64,000 nucleotides of DNA, taken from NCBI RefSeq assembly GCF_001541345.2, contig NZ_LMVL02000005.1, positions 1 to 64,000 of the forward strand, in the 5' to 3' direction. The notes beneath the pieces are model-generated. The model worked only from the letters and a program-made list of their open reading frames with translations, did not search any database and was not told the origin of the DNA. Made by a program: the position numbers and the translations under genes. Below are positions 9,672 through 18,767 of this stretch, piece after piece (within the stretch, counting starts at the first letter, position 1; every line of letters begins with the position of its first letter). Source of the stretch: Gillisella vitis (lineage in GTDB: Bacteria; Pseudomonadota; Alphaproteobacteria; Rhizobiales; Rhizobiaceae).

Positions 9672-12600
9672 TCAGGTGTTTTGAAAAGTCTGAAGCTCCT
9701 GTAATGCGCCGTGCAAACCCGCCTCCGTCAGCGCCACCACATGCGGCCCTTCGGTATAGACCAGCAGGCACTCGATCTCTTTTCCCGGATAGAGCGGCTT
9801 CAACAGCTCGCGGTAAATGGCAAGCTGGGCCGAATGGGATAGCGGCACTTCACTTTCCTGACGCGGCGGCTGCCGATTGGTCTTGTAATCCAGCAGGATC
9901 ACTTTCTCCTCCGTGACAGCCATCCGGTCCACCCGCGCCGAGACGGCGCGCTGTTCTGTGCCAAGCCGAATGGTGCCCATCAGCGAAAATTCCGTCTGCG
10001 CATGGCTGGAAAACACCTCGCTCAAGGCCGGATGGTCAAGAATAGCCAGAACGCTATCTACCAAGCGGACACGCTCATGGGCGGGCCAGAACCGGGCGGC
10101 GCGCTCGCCATAACGGCGGGCTGCGGCCATTCGTTCATCGGCAGGCAGACCCGGCAGCATTTGTAGCATCCGGTGCACCAACCGGCCCTTTTGCAGGGCA
10201 AGGCCTGCGTCCTCACCCTTGCTGAACAGCGGTGAGCGCAGCATCAGATCGCCGTCCTCATCATTCACCTCGATCCCCGCCCCGGACGGGCTCAACGGCC
10301 GTGGCAGGCGCGGCGGTGGCGGCGCGGGCCGCATTAGCGCCTCTGGCAAGGCTTCCAGCTCCCGTTTTTCCTGGCGTTTTTCCTGGCGTTCGAATCGGCC
10401 CGGAACGACGGCATTTTCCCAAAGCAGCCCGGTCCAGTCGCCCTCTGGCCCGCCAAAGCGCTGCTGACGGCACCGCTCCGTGTCCAATTCCAGCGCAGAC
10501 CAGACCATCTGATGCCAGATTTCGGTCTGCACCTGCTTGCCGCGATAGCCACAGACCACCAGCCGGTCGGCAGCCCGCGTCATGCCGACATAGAGCAGGC
10601 GTCGATATTCCTCCTCAATCGCCTGTTTTCGCTTTGCCACGTCCTGCGCGGTCAAGGGATTATCAACCGCCTTCACCGGTACCCAGACCGGGCATTCCGG
10701 GGGCTGCGCCTCGGTGTCGATCATCCGGAATTTTGGCAGATGGGTATGGTTGAAGGCTTTGGAGCCGTCATCGACCAGAAACACGATGGGCGCTTCCAGC
10801 CCCTTGGAGGCATGAACGGTCATGATGCGCACTTCGCTGCGCTCCTTGTCCTGTTCGCGCTTCACTTCCGGGGCTTCCTGCTCCAGCGTGGTGATAAAGG
10901 ATTGCAGGCCCGGTAGGCCCGCCTGCTCATGGGACAGAGTAAAGGTCAGGAATTCATCGATGATATCGCTGACCTCACTGCCAAGCCGAGCCAGAAAATC
11001 GCGTCGTCCCCCCAAAGGACCAAGCACCCGACCATAGAAATCGTGGGGCAGAAGATCCCGCGCCAAGGCCAGATAGCGATGCAGACGAGCAAGGGCCGCC
11101 TGCCATTTTTCCGACCCGGCCTCCGCCAGCCGGGCGATCTCGGCAAAGACCGAGATTTCGCCGCGCCGTGCTGCCACTTCAAACACATCGTCTTCGCTCA
11201 AGTTGAACAACGGGCTTTTCAGCAGTGCCGCCAGCGACAGGTCATCGGCGGTGAGCAGCACGAACCGCCCCAGTGCCAGCAGATCCTGCACGGCGATATG
11301 GCCGGTCAATCGCAAACGGTCGGCACCGGCCACCGGAATATTGCTGCGCCGCTTCAAGGCTCGCGTCAGCGCATTGACGAAAGCGCCGCGCTTGCGCACC
11401 AGAATGAGGATGTCGCCTGCTTCTATGGACCGCTCCACACCCTTTTCCACGATGGTCTCGCGGGCCAGCATGATCTCGATCCGCTGGGCGATCCGCCGCG
11501 CCAGCATGGCAGAGGGCGCATTTTCCGGGGTTGCATCGAAGGGGGCGGTCCAATCCTCTTCACTTTCGCTGCCTTCCGGCGCGATCATCTCCCAAACTTC
11601 GACTGCGCCGGGATGGCCGATGCGGCTCGACATATGCACCACTGGTTCCGCAACAGCCGAAAGGCCCCTGGCATTCTCGGTGACCGAAAACACCTGATCG
11701 ACGGCTGACAACACTGCATTGGTGGAGCGGAAGGATAGCGGCAGGCGCACCGCGCTAAAACTTTCGCCGCCACGCGCCACCTCCTGCTCCGTCTCGCGGG
11801 CTTCCTGCGAAAACCGTTCCGGCTTTGCACCTTGGAAGGAGTAGATCGATTGCTTCTCATCGCCAACGGCAAAGAAGGTTCGTCGTACCGGACGGGCGCT
11901 CAGGCCGGAGAAGAAATCCTCTCGCAGCGAGCGGATCACCGACCATTGTACTGGGCTGGTATCCTGCGCCTCATCGACCAGAATATGGTCGATGCCCTGG
12001 TCCAGCTTGTAATGCACCCAGGGGCCGACCGTGCTGCGGGTCAAAAGCTCGGCGGTGCGGGCAATCAGATCCTCGAAATCCAGCTGGCTGCTGCGCTTTT
12101 TCAGCTCTTCATAATCATGGTCCAGCCGCTCGGCCAGCGTTAGCGCTGCCCGTGTCGCCTTGAACAGCCGAAACAGCCGCAGGCGTTCGCGGCAGGCGAC
12201 AACATGGTCGCGGGCCGCAAAGATGGCATCGGACAGATAAGGTGCCGCCTTGTTCATGGCTGCCGCGATCAAGGAGCGGTCGGCTTTTGGTTTATCGGAG
12301 CCGGTATAGAAGGCCTCTTCCAGCAATTGCGCCCGGATCAGCGCGTCAGGCTGGCGCACGGCGCGCTCCAGTGTCAGAGCGACGCCCTGCACCAGGGAAC
12401 CGCCCTTGGTGAGCGCCAGATCGATATAGGTGGAAAGCTGCGGACCGGAGAGAGTTGGAAGCGGCCAATAGGCCTCGGCCCGCGATATCTCGGTTTCTTC
12501 AGGCTCCAGGCCCAAGGCGTTGCGCAAAGCACTCTCCACGCCGCCCTTGCGGCGGGCCGTGGCCAGAAAACCACGCACCGCATGGCGGTTGGAAACGATG

Positions 12601-13220
12601 TCCGACAGCAGGTTTTCCAGCCCGAATTCATCGCCAAGGCTCAACACTTCGGCAAAGGCTTCGGCGAGGTTTGCATCGTCTTCGGCAGCGGTTGCCGTCA
12701 AAAGCGACCGGCGGGCATCGGCCAAAAGCACTGACGCGGCGCGGTCGTCCAGCACGGAAAAATGCCCGGCCACATTGGCTTCCAGCGGAAACTGGTGCAG
12801 CAGCGCCTCGCAAAAGGCATGGATGGTCTGGATTTTCAAGCCGCCCGGCGTTTCCAGGGCGCGGGCAAACAGCCGTCGCGCCTCGGCAATCTTCATGCGG
12901 TCCGGCGGTCGGCGCTCGATGGTTTCAATGCGCCGGGCAAGCTCCTCGTCGGGAAGGGTCGCCCATTCGGCAAGCCGGTCGAACACCCGGTTCGACATTT
13001 CCGAAGCAGCGGCCTTTGTATAGGTCAGGCAAAGAATCGAAGAGGGTCGCGCCCCCGCCAGCAGCAGGCGAATCACCCGCTGCGTCAGCACATGGGTCTT
13101 TCCGGACCCGGCATTGGCGGAGACCCAGGCGGACCGGGCCGGGTCGGAGGCTAGAGATTGCTGCCGGGTGGTCCAGTCAATGGGATCGTCGCCATCGCGC
13201 AGCATGTCCGGATCACTCAT
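9672..13220 (-). CDS. addA: Double-strand break repair helicase-nuclease AddA
   Basis: An 1182-residue AddA subunit of the AddAB complex, which takes the place of RecBCD in alphaproteobacteria and resects DNA ends for RecA. The UvrD-type Walker A SANAGSGKTHVLTQRV lies near residue 30, helicase motifs LDFEDLIARTAELL and HILVDEAQDTSPVQW in the middle, and VGDEKQSIYSFQGA after them. The C-terminal nuclease domain carries RVDRMAVTEEKVILLDYKT, a PD-(D/E)XK core. The reading frame opens further upstream, but ATG at 13220 (MSDPDML) begins the conserved sequence and overlaps the addB stop by eight bases, so the two are translationally coupled. Order addB-addA is the norm; trxA, which usually follows, is not here. 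Confidence 0.96.
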   Translation of the reverse strand: MSDPDMLRDGDDPIDWTTRQQSLASDPARSAWVSANAGSGKTHVLTQRVIRLLLAGARPSSILCLTYTKAAASEMSNRVFDRLAEWATLPDEELARRIETIERRPPDRMKIAEARRLFARALETPGGLKIQTIHAFCEALLHQFPLEANVAGHFSVLDDRAASVLLADARRSLLTATAAEDDANLAEAFAEVLSLGDEFGLENLLSDIVSNRHAVRGFLATARRKGGVESALRNALGLEPEETEISRAEAYWPLPTLSGPQLSTYIDLALTKGGSLVQGVALTLERAVRQPDALIRAQLLEEAFYTGSDKPKADRSLIAAAMNKAAPYLSDAIFAARDHVVACRERLRLFRLFKATRAALTLAERLDHDYEELKKRSSQLDFEDLIARTAELLTRSTVGPWVHYKLDQGIDHILVDEAQDTSPVQWSVIRSLREDFFSGLSARPVRRTFFAVGDEKQSIYSFQGAKPERFSQEARETEQEVARGGESFSAVRLPLSFRSTNAVLSAVDQVFSVTENARGLSAVAEPVVHMSSRIGHPGAVEVWEMIAPEGSESEEDWTAPFDATPENAPSAMLARRIAQRIEIMLARETIVEKGVERSIEAGDILILVRKRGAFVNALTRALKRRSNIPVAGADRLRLTGHIAVQDLLALGRFVLLTADDLSLAALLKSPLFNLSEDDVFEVAARRGEISVFAEIARLAEAGSEKWQAALARLHRYLALARDLLPHDFYGRVLGPLGGRRDFLARLGSEVSDIIDEFLTFTLSHEQAGLPGLQSFITTLEQEAPEVKREQDKERSEVRIMTVHASKGLEAPIVFLVDDGSKAFNHTHLPKFRMIDTEAQPPECPVWVPVKAVDNPLTAQDVAKRKQAIEEEYRRLLYVGMTRAADRLVVCGYRGKQVQTEIWHQMVWSALELDTERCRQQRFGGPEGDWTGLLWENAVVPGRFERQEKRQEKRELEALPEALMRPAPPPPRLPRPLSPSGAGIEVNDEDGDLMLRSPLFSKGEDAGLALQKGRLVHRMLQMLPGLPADERMAAARRYGERAARFWPAHERVRLVDSVLAILDHPALSEVFSSHAQTEFSLMGTIRLGTEQRAVSARVDRMAVTEEKVILLDYKTNRQPPRQESEVPLSHSAQLAIYRELLKPLYPGKEIECLLVYTEGPHVVALTEAGLHGALQELQTFQNT

Positions 13221-16200
13221 CGCCACCGCTCTCCTCTGCCGCTTCTGCGGTGGACCATTCAGCGACGCGGGCCAGATGATCGTAGTCGCCGCTAAAGTCA
13301 TTCATCATCGCCGGCATCAGCCGCGAGACATAGCCTCGCTCGCCCGATTGCAGAAGGGTAACGAAACGGGTCAGTTGGGCGATGGATTCATGCGCCAGAT
13401 CCAGTGCCGACTTTGCCTTGTCGCCCTTGCCGGTCAGCTCGTTATTAACCTGATCGGCCTTGAAGCGCCCGCCGGGCCGCAGCCGGACATAGATCAGGTT
13501 ATCCGGATTCAGCCTTCCGACATCCTTGAAGGCGCCCATAGTCAGAGCAGCAGCTTCCAAAGCTAATTGCGGGTCAAGCAGGCTGCGGGCCTGGGAAACA
13601 CTGGGGTTAAGACCGGTTTTGTAATCGATGATATCGGCGTGGCCTGCCCGGATATCGATCCGGTCGGCAACACCAGTGAGCCGGATATCGATCTCGCCGA
13701 GTTCCACCCCGGCGCGGGCCTCCGTGACCAGCTTGGCAGGATCGCGTTGACGCTGCCAGTCAATGAAAGCGAGGCCAACTTCTGCAAAGCGCTTGCGCCA
13801 GACGACGTGGATATGCGGCGGCAGATTTTCTTCGGCAAACAGGGTGTCGGCAATCTCGCTCATTAGCGTCTCAGCATCAGGCCCCAGCTTTTCGGGCATG
13901 CGCGCCACGAATTGCTCGACTATCGCATGGTAGAGCGTGCCGCGTTCGGAGGCACCGGGATCGCTGTTGAACGGTTCGACCGGATCGAGCTTCAAAATGC
14001 GGCGGGCATAAATCGAATAGGGATCGCGCCTGAGACGCCCGACCTCGCTGAAGGAATAGGTTTTCGGATGCAGATCGGCAGGCGGCTTTGGTTGCGGCCG
14101 TTGGGCTGGCGCTTGATCTGCGCCTTTATCGAGCAACTCGGCAAAATGCCGGTATCGCTCCCCTCTGGCTTTCAGCGCTTCAGCAAAATCCTTGCCACCC
14201 AGCGCCAGCAGCCTTTGCAGCCAGCGGGAGGCAACGGTGGGGGCCGACCCTTGCCGCAAGGCGCGGCAATAGATCAAGTGGCGGGTGCCGTTGGCCATTT
14301 CGAAATCATGGGCAAGCTGGCCGATCTGCCGTTCCGGCGGCTCCAGCCCCATTTCGGTTTTCATGCTGCGTGACAGAAATGGATTATTGGTGGTGGTGCC
14401 AGGCCAAGACCCTTCATTCAACCCACCGAGAATCATCGTATCGACGTTTTGCAGCCGCGATTCCAGCGCACCGAAGATGAAGACCCGCGGATGGCGCAGC
14501 GATTTCGGTTTGACCGATTCGCTGGCGGTCAGCGCCGCGACAATCTCGATCCATTGCGGACCATCGGCACTCAACTGGCCGTCAGTTTCCATGATTTCGC
14601 TGAGCAGCCGCGCCAGAACGGCACCGGCCTCATTGGCCCAAAGGGGGGCAAGATCGCCCGCATCGGTGCGAGCCACAGCCTCCAGCACCTGACCGGTGCG
14701 TTCGGCCCATTCTCTCAACGACAAGCGGGTGGTGAAATGGTGGCCATCCGGCTTGGCAACCACATGACCGGCTAGCGGTTCCACCGCCACTGCGACAGCC
14801 TCAGCCAGTATCCGTGCCTGCTGCCGGGTCTGTTCGGTAAAAGAACGCCGCCAGGCCGGTGGATGTCGGTCGTCGAACTGGGCGACCACCTGCTCATCGA
14901 ACAGCGGTGCCAGCGCGGCGATGTCAATGGCACCGGTGCCGCCGCGCAGCGCAATAGCTTCCAGAGCATCAGCGGCGTCGCGATGTCTATCATCAGTCAG
15001 GCCAAACCGGGCGAGTGGATGTTTGAGCAAGGAGACGATGGCAACGGGATCGCCGGGCTGCAATACGGCTTCCAGCACCAACACCAGCAACGTACCCTGC
15101 GGCGTCGCCGAAAACGGCGTACCCGCCGAATCGTCGGCCTCGATGCCGAACCGAGCGAGTTCTGACGCGACCCGGCGGGCAAGGTTGCGGTCAGGGGTAA
15201 TCAGCGCGGCGCGGCTCTCGCCACCATCGGCACCGGGCCGCTCCAGGGCAAGCCTGAGGGCAATGGCAATAGCAATCGCCTCTTCCCGCTCGTTGGCCGC
15301 CTCGATCAGCGCCACATCGGCAAAGGCGGCCTGAAACCTGTTATCTCCGAATGCCTGCCGCCAGGCCGTCCATTGATCGGTCGCCTTGGCAGGCGATAGC
15401 GCCCGGGAGAGAATTTCGCTGCGGTCGGCAAGCTCGGGTTCTGCCTCTTCCAGCACGCCCACATCGTCACGGGTCAGGCCGAGACGGCCCAAAAGCCGGT
15501 GCAGGCCGTATTGCGGATGAGTGCGGGCGGTCGGCTCCGGCGGCATGCCGGGAGGCTGTTCACCGCCAACGCTTTGCCACTGGTCATCAGGCATGGCCTT
15601 GTCCAACCCCGGCAGCACGATCACCCCCTGAGGCAGACGCGCCACCGCCGCGATCAGCTCGGACGCGGCGGGAATCGAGCCGGTCGAACCAGCAATAATC
15701 ACCGGATGAGAATCGGACAGTTGACCAACACGGTCGCGCTCGGCACGCAGCAAGGCATTGCGGTGGAGAACCGGCGAAGACCGGTTCAGCTCTTCCAGCC
15801 GGGCTGGCCAATAGGCACTGGCAATGCCGAGGAAAGCCAGCGTCAATTGCCACCAGGAGGCAAAATCACGGGCATCGAGCTTGTCGAGATCGGCCCAGTC
15901 ACGCTCCTCGGTTTCCACCGAATCGATCAGTTCGACCAATGCCCGCGCCAGCCACACGGCATCCGCGGGGCTGGCCGGAGCGACAAGCGGGGTTTCGGTG
16001 TGAATGCTCAGCACGATATCCGGCAGCTTGTTGCGCCAGGCAAGAATCAACTGCGCCAGTTCCAGCAGCCGCACCGTATTGCTGATCGGCGGGTTCAACG
16101 CAAGCAGCGCCGGGGTCTCGGCGTCGAAATAACTGGCATCGTCCTCGGCTTCGCCTAAGGGCTTGATCATCGGCAGGATCGCGGATTGGCCACCCAGCAC

Positions 16201-16398
16201 CTCAACGAACTGAGCACGCAGCACGCGCACCGCACGCCGGGTCGGCACCAGGATCGTGACCTTGGAGAGAGACAGGGGATCAGCCGGATCATAGCGAAAG
16301 CCGGGGGCAAGACGCCCATCGCATAGCGTCTCGGCAATCAGCCGCAGGAAAGGCCGATCCGGCGGAATGGTGAAGATGCGGGCTTGCAGGCTGGACAT
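13213..16398 (-). CDS. addB: Double-strand break repair protein AddB
   Basis: A 1061-residue partner of AddA, of the alphaproteobacterial AddB type. The N-terminal half resembles an inactive helicase with the fold-start ILVPTRRAVRVLR near residue 45. The C-terminal part has a second nuclease core, GVADRIDIRAGHADIIDYKTG. Unlike Firmicute AddB, an iron-sulphur cysteine set is not obvious. The start ATG at 16398 (MSSLQARIFTIPPDRPFLR) is chosen over the upstream extension because that would overlap murU fully; the murU stop lies four bases before it. The murU-addB-addA genes form one minus-strand transcription unit. Confidence 0.94.
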   Translation of the reverse strand: MSSLQARIFTIPPDRPFLRLIAETLCDGRLAPGFRYDPADPLSLSKVTILVPTRRAVRVLRAQFVEVLGGQSAILPMIKPLGEAEDDASYFDAETPALLALNPPISNTVRLLELAQLILAWRNKLPDIVLSIHTETPLVAPASPADAVWLARALVELIDSVETEERDWADLDKLDARDFASWWQLTLAFLGIASAYWPARLEELNRSSPVLHRNALLRAERDRVGQLSDSHPVIIAGSTGSIPAASELIAAVARLPQGVIVLPGLDKAMPDDQWQSVGGEQPPGMPPEPTARTHPQYGLHRLLGRLGLTRDDVGVLEEAEPELADRSEILSRALSPAKATDQWTAWRQAFGDNRFQAAFADVALIEAANEREEAIAIAIALRLALERPGADGGESRAALITPDRNLARRVASELARFGIEADDSAGTPFSATPQGTLLVLVLEAVLQPGDPVAIVSLLKHPLARFGLTDDRHRDAADALEAIALRGGTGAIDIAALAPLFDEQVVAQFDDRHPPAWRRSFTEQTRQQARILAEAVAVAVEPLAGHVVAKPDGHHFTTRLSLREWAERTGQVLEAVARTDAGDLAPLWANEAGAVLARLLSEIMETDGQLSADGPQWIEIVAALTASESVKPKSLRHPRVFIFGALESRLQNVDTMILGGLNEGSWPGTTTNNPFLSRSMKTEMGLEPPERQIGQLAHDFEMANGTRHLIYCRALRQGSAPTVASRWLQRLLALGGKDFAEALKARGERYRHFAELLDKGADQAPAQRPQPKPPADLHPKTYSFSEVGRLRRDPYSIYARRILKLDPVEPFNSDPGASERGTLYHAIVEQFVARMPEKLGPDAETLMSEIADTLFAEENLPPHIHVVWRKRFAEVGLAFIDWQRQRDPAKLVTEARAGVELGEIDIRLTGVADRIDIRAGHADIIDYKTGLNPSVSQARSLLDPQLALEAAALTMGAFKDVGRLNPDNLIYVRLRPGGRFKADQVNNELTGKGDKAKSALDLAHESIAQLTRFVTLLQSGERGYVSRLMPAMMNDFSGDYDHLARVAEWSTAEAAEESGGDE

Positions 16399-16402
16399 CA
16401 GC

Positions 16403-17134
16403 TCAAGCGTCCTGCCGGTGGCGGGCCAGCACTGTTTCCGCCTCGTCAATCGCCTCCGGCGTGCCAACCGTCAACCAATGGCCTTCCAGCATCAGGCCGA
16501 ACAGCCGGCCCTTGGCAATGGCCCGGTCGAAATAGATGTTGAGATTGAAGGCATCCTCTGGTGCATCGTCCAGCAGGGAATGCTCCATGGCCAAGGCCCC
16601 GGCATAAACCACCGGATTCGGATCGCCGGGCTGGTAGCGTGTCAGCCTACCATCGGCACCGAGGTTGAAATCATTCTTGCCGTTATGCCCGGTGGTCTGT
16701 TCGAGCGTAACGCAGAGCATCAGCATGTCCATCTGTACCGGGTCAAAGGCGTCCCCCAGTCTTTGCAGATTGGTGGGTTGGTCCTTCGGCTCACCGATCC
16801 AGAACAGGTCGGCATTCATCACCAGCAGGGGACCGGAAGTGAGATGCCTGATGCCTCTGGCCAGACCGCCGCCATTGTTCATCAGGCCATCGCGCTCATC
16901 GGAAATCACGATGCGCGGCTGATCGCGCCCAGTCAGATGCGCCAGCATCTGCTCTGGAAAATGATGGATATTAACCACAGCGGTTTCTACGCCCGCCTGC
17001 TGCAAATGATCCAGCGCATAATCCACCAGCGTCTTGCCCGCCACCCGCACCAAGGGCTTCGGCAGGGTTTCGGTGATGGGACGCATTCTTGTGCCGAGCC
17101 CTGCGGCCAGCACCATGGCTTGGGAAATCTTCAT
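16403..17134 (-). CDS. murU: MurU-type nucleotidyltransferase (MurNAc-1-phosphate uridylyltransferase)
   Basis: A 243-residue nucleotidyltransferase. The N-terminal signature MVLAAGLGTRMRPITETLPK with PLV is the nucleotide-binding loop of sugar-1-phosphate transferases, and VMNADLFW carries the metal-binding Asp. Annotated relatives are often called mannose-1-phosphate guanylyltransferase. The neighbour, a fused AmgK-like sugar kinase, makes MurU the better call: AmgK phosphorylates MurNAc at C1 and MurU makes UDP-MurNAc, recycling cell-wall sugar and bypassing MurA. ATG 17134 (MKISQAM) is the start; the upstream extension lacks conservation. It sits between the fusion gene (124 bases upstream) and addB (four bases downstream). 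Confidence 0.85.
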   Translation of the reverse strand: MKISQAMVLAAGLGTRMRPITETLPKPLVRVAGKTLVDYALDHLQQAGVETAVVNIHHFPEQMLAHLTGRDQPRIVISDERDGLMNNGGGLARGIRHLTSGPLLVMNADLFWIGEPKDQPTNLQRLGDAFDPVQMDMLMLCVTLEQTTGHNGKNDFNLGADGRLTRYQPGDPNPVVYAGALAMEHSLLDDAPEDAFNLNIYFDRAIAKGRLFGLMLEGHWLTVGTPEAIDEAETVLARHRQDA

Positions 17135-17258
17135 GGCTCTCGTATCTGTCGGCGATCTGCGTGTATGACGCGTCATCTTTACGAGACACGCTCTATCGCA
17201 AATCCCGCCAGAGAGCCACTATCGAAGGACCAGAACCCACTGTTCCAGGGGATGAGGT

Positions 17259-18767
17259 TCAAGCGCGCGGCAACAGGCCGTGTGTCGAAAGCCAGTCTTT
17301 CAAAGGCGTGAGCGCCTCATGCTCCAGCACGCCCGCGAGATAGGTGAGAGTGCGGGGCATATGCTGCATATAGCCGGGCTTGCCATCCCGTTTCATCAGC
17401 CGCACCCAAAGCCCGACCAGCTTGCAATTGCGCTGGGCAGCCATAATGGCAAAATCCCGTCGAAAAGCGCTTTCATCAAATCCGGCTTCGGCCTGGCGCA
17501 GCGTCAGATAATGCTCAAGCAGGCGCTTTTGTAGCTCCGGCTCGATGGTGACACGCGCATCCTGAACCAGGGAAGCGACGTCATAGGCCGCCGGGCCGAT
17601 CATCGCATCCTGAAAATCGATCAAGCCGACTCGGGCGATACCCTGCTTCCCTGCCTGCCACAGAAGATTGGGGGAATGGACATCGCGCAGGACCAGACCG
17701 CTGCGGTCACTGACCTGGCTAAACATGTCCGACCAAAGCGCGAGATAGGCCTGCCGCTCCTCGTCACTGGGTTGCCGTGCCAGCGTAAAGGGCATGTACC
17801 AGTCGAGCAGCAATTCCGTCTCGAACCCCATGGCCGCTGCATCGAAATCGGGAATGCGGTGGATGTGGTCCGGCGAGACAGGAATTTCACGTGAAACATT
17901 CTGCCCATGCAGGAAAGCAAGCGCTGCAACCGCCTCCATGTAGCGCTCGGCGACCGGCTGACCCTGTGCATCCAGAATGCCATCCTGACCAAGATCTTCG
18001 ATCAGCAGAATGCCATCGGGATCACTGGCATAAATCTCCGGAACAGTAAGCCCGGCATCCTTCAACAGCTGATCGATAGCCACGAAAGCACGGTGGTCTT
18101 CTGCCAAATGCACGAGTTCCGGGTAGGTCTTGCCGAGACGGATGATCGGTGTGGCCGGTCGTTTGGGGCTGTCCATCACGATACGCTGCGGTTGACCGTC
18201 CATCCTTGCCGTTTCATAGGCGCGGTAGTCCGCATCGCCAGTCAGGAAGCGGCGTCTTGCGCCCGCCATACCATTGGCATCGAGGAAGGTGCGGATAGCG
18301 AGCACGCGCCTTATTCGTCCCAGCCTGTCTTCAGGCCCAGTGATGGTCAGCTCGCGCCCACCATCCGGGGGAAACCCATAATGCAGGCCGATTGTCGTCT
18401 TCGGCAGCCGACCTTCGGCCCGCTCCGGCCATTCAACGAGGCAAATGCCGGTATCCAGCGCCTCATCGAAGCCCAGTTCATCAAGCTCAGAGGCATCGCC
18501 CAACCGATAGAGATCGAAATGAGCGGCTGGAATGCGCAATTCGTAGCTTTGGACCAGCGTGAAGGTTGGGCTTGGCACTTCCAGATCGTCGTCATCGGCC
18601 AAGGCCCGCAGCAATGCCCGGGCAAGGGTAGACTTTCCCGCTCCGAGATCACCATGCAGGGCAAGACAGTCCCCCGGCTTCAGGGCAAGCGCAAGATCTT
18701 CCCCGAGCTGGATCGTCGCCGCCTCATCGGCAAGCGAAACATGAAGCGATGTTGTGGATGCGATCAT
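17259..18767 (-). CDS. tsaE: TsaE-AmgK fusion: tRNA t6A ATPase plus MurNAc/GlcNAc anomeric kinase
   Basis: A 502-residue two-domain protein. Residues about 1-150 are TsaE (YjeE), the ATPase for N6-threonylcarbamoyladenosine in tRNA, with Walker A HGDLGAGKSTLARALL and the HFDLYRLGDASELDELGFDEAL region (Walker B). Residues about 165-500 are an aminoglycoside-phosphotransferase-fold kinase with catalytic LRDVHSPNLLW and metal-binding GLIDFQDAMIGPAAYD. With murU next, the kinase is best read as AmgK. ATG 18767 (MIASTTSLHVS) is the start and overlaps the divL stop by four bases (ATGA), showing translational coupling. A parS-like site is embedded at 17883-17898. Fused TsaE-kinases are known in alphaproteobacteria; AmgK activity is inferred. 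Confidence 0.88.
   Translation of the reverse strand: MIASTTSLHVSLADEAATIQLGEDLALALKPGDCLALHGDLGAGKSTLARALLRALADDDDLEVPSPTFTLVQSYELRIPAAHFDLYRLGDASELDELGFDEALDTGICLVEWPERAEGRLPKTTIGLHYGFPPDGGRELTITGPEDRLGRIRRVLAIRTFLDANGMAGARRRFLTGDADYRAYETARMDGQPQRIVMDSPKRPATPIIRLGKTYPELVHLAEDHRAFVAIDQLLKDAGLTVPEIYASDPDGILLIEDLGQDGILDAQGQPVAERYMEAVAALAFLHGQNVSREIPVSPDHIHRIPDFDAAAMGFETELLLDWYMPFTLARQPSDEERQAYLALWSDMFSQVSDRSGLVLRDVHSPNLLWQAGKQGIARVGLIDFQDAMIGPAAYDVASLVQDARVTIEPELQKRLLEHYLTLRQAEAGFDESAFRRDFAIMAAQRNCKLVGLWVRLMKRDGKPGYMQHMPRTLTYLAGVLEHEALTPLKDWLSTHGLLPRA
17883..17898. other. parS-like site 2, inside the tsaE-amgK gene
   Basis: AATTTCACGTGAAACA matches the parS consensus at 14 of 16 positions with the 12-base palindromic centre intact. 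It is read through as codons for NVSRE in the kinase domain. Confidence 0.7.
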
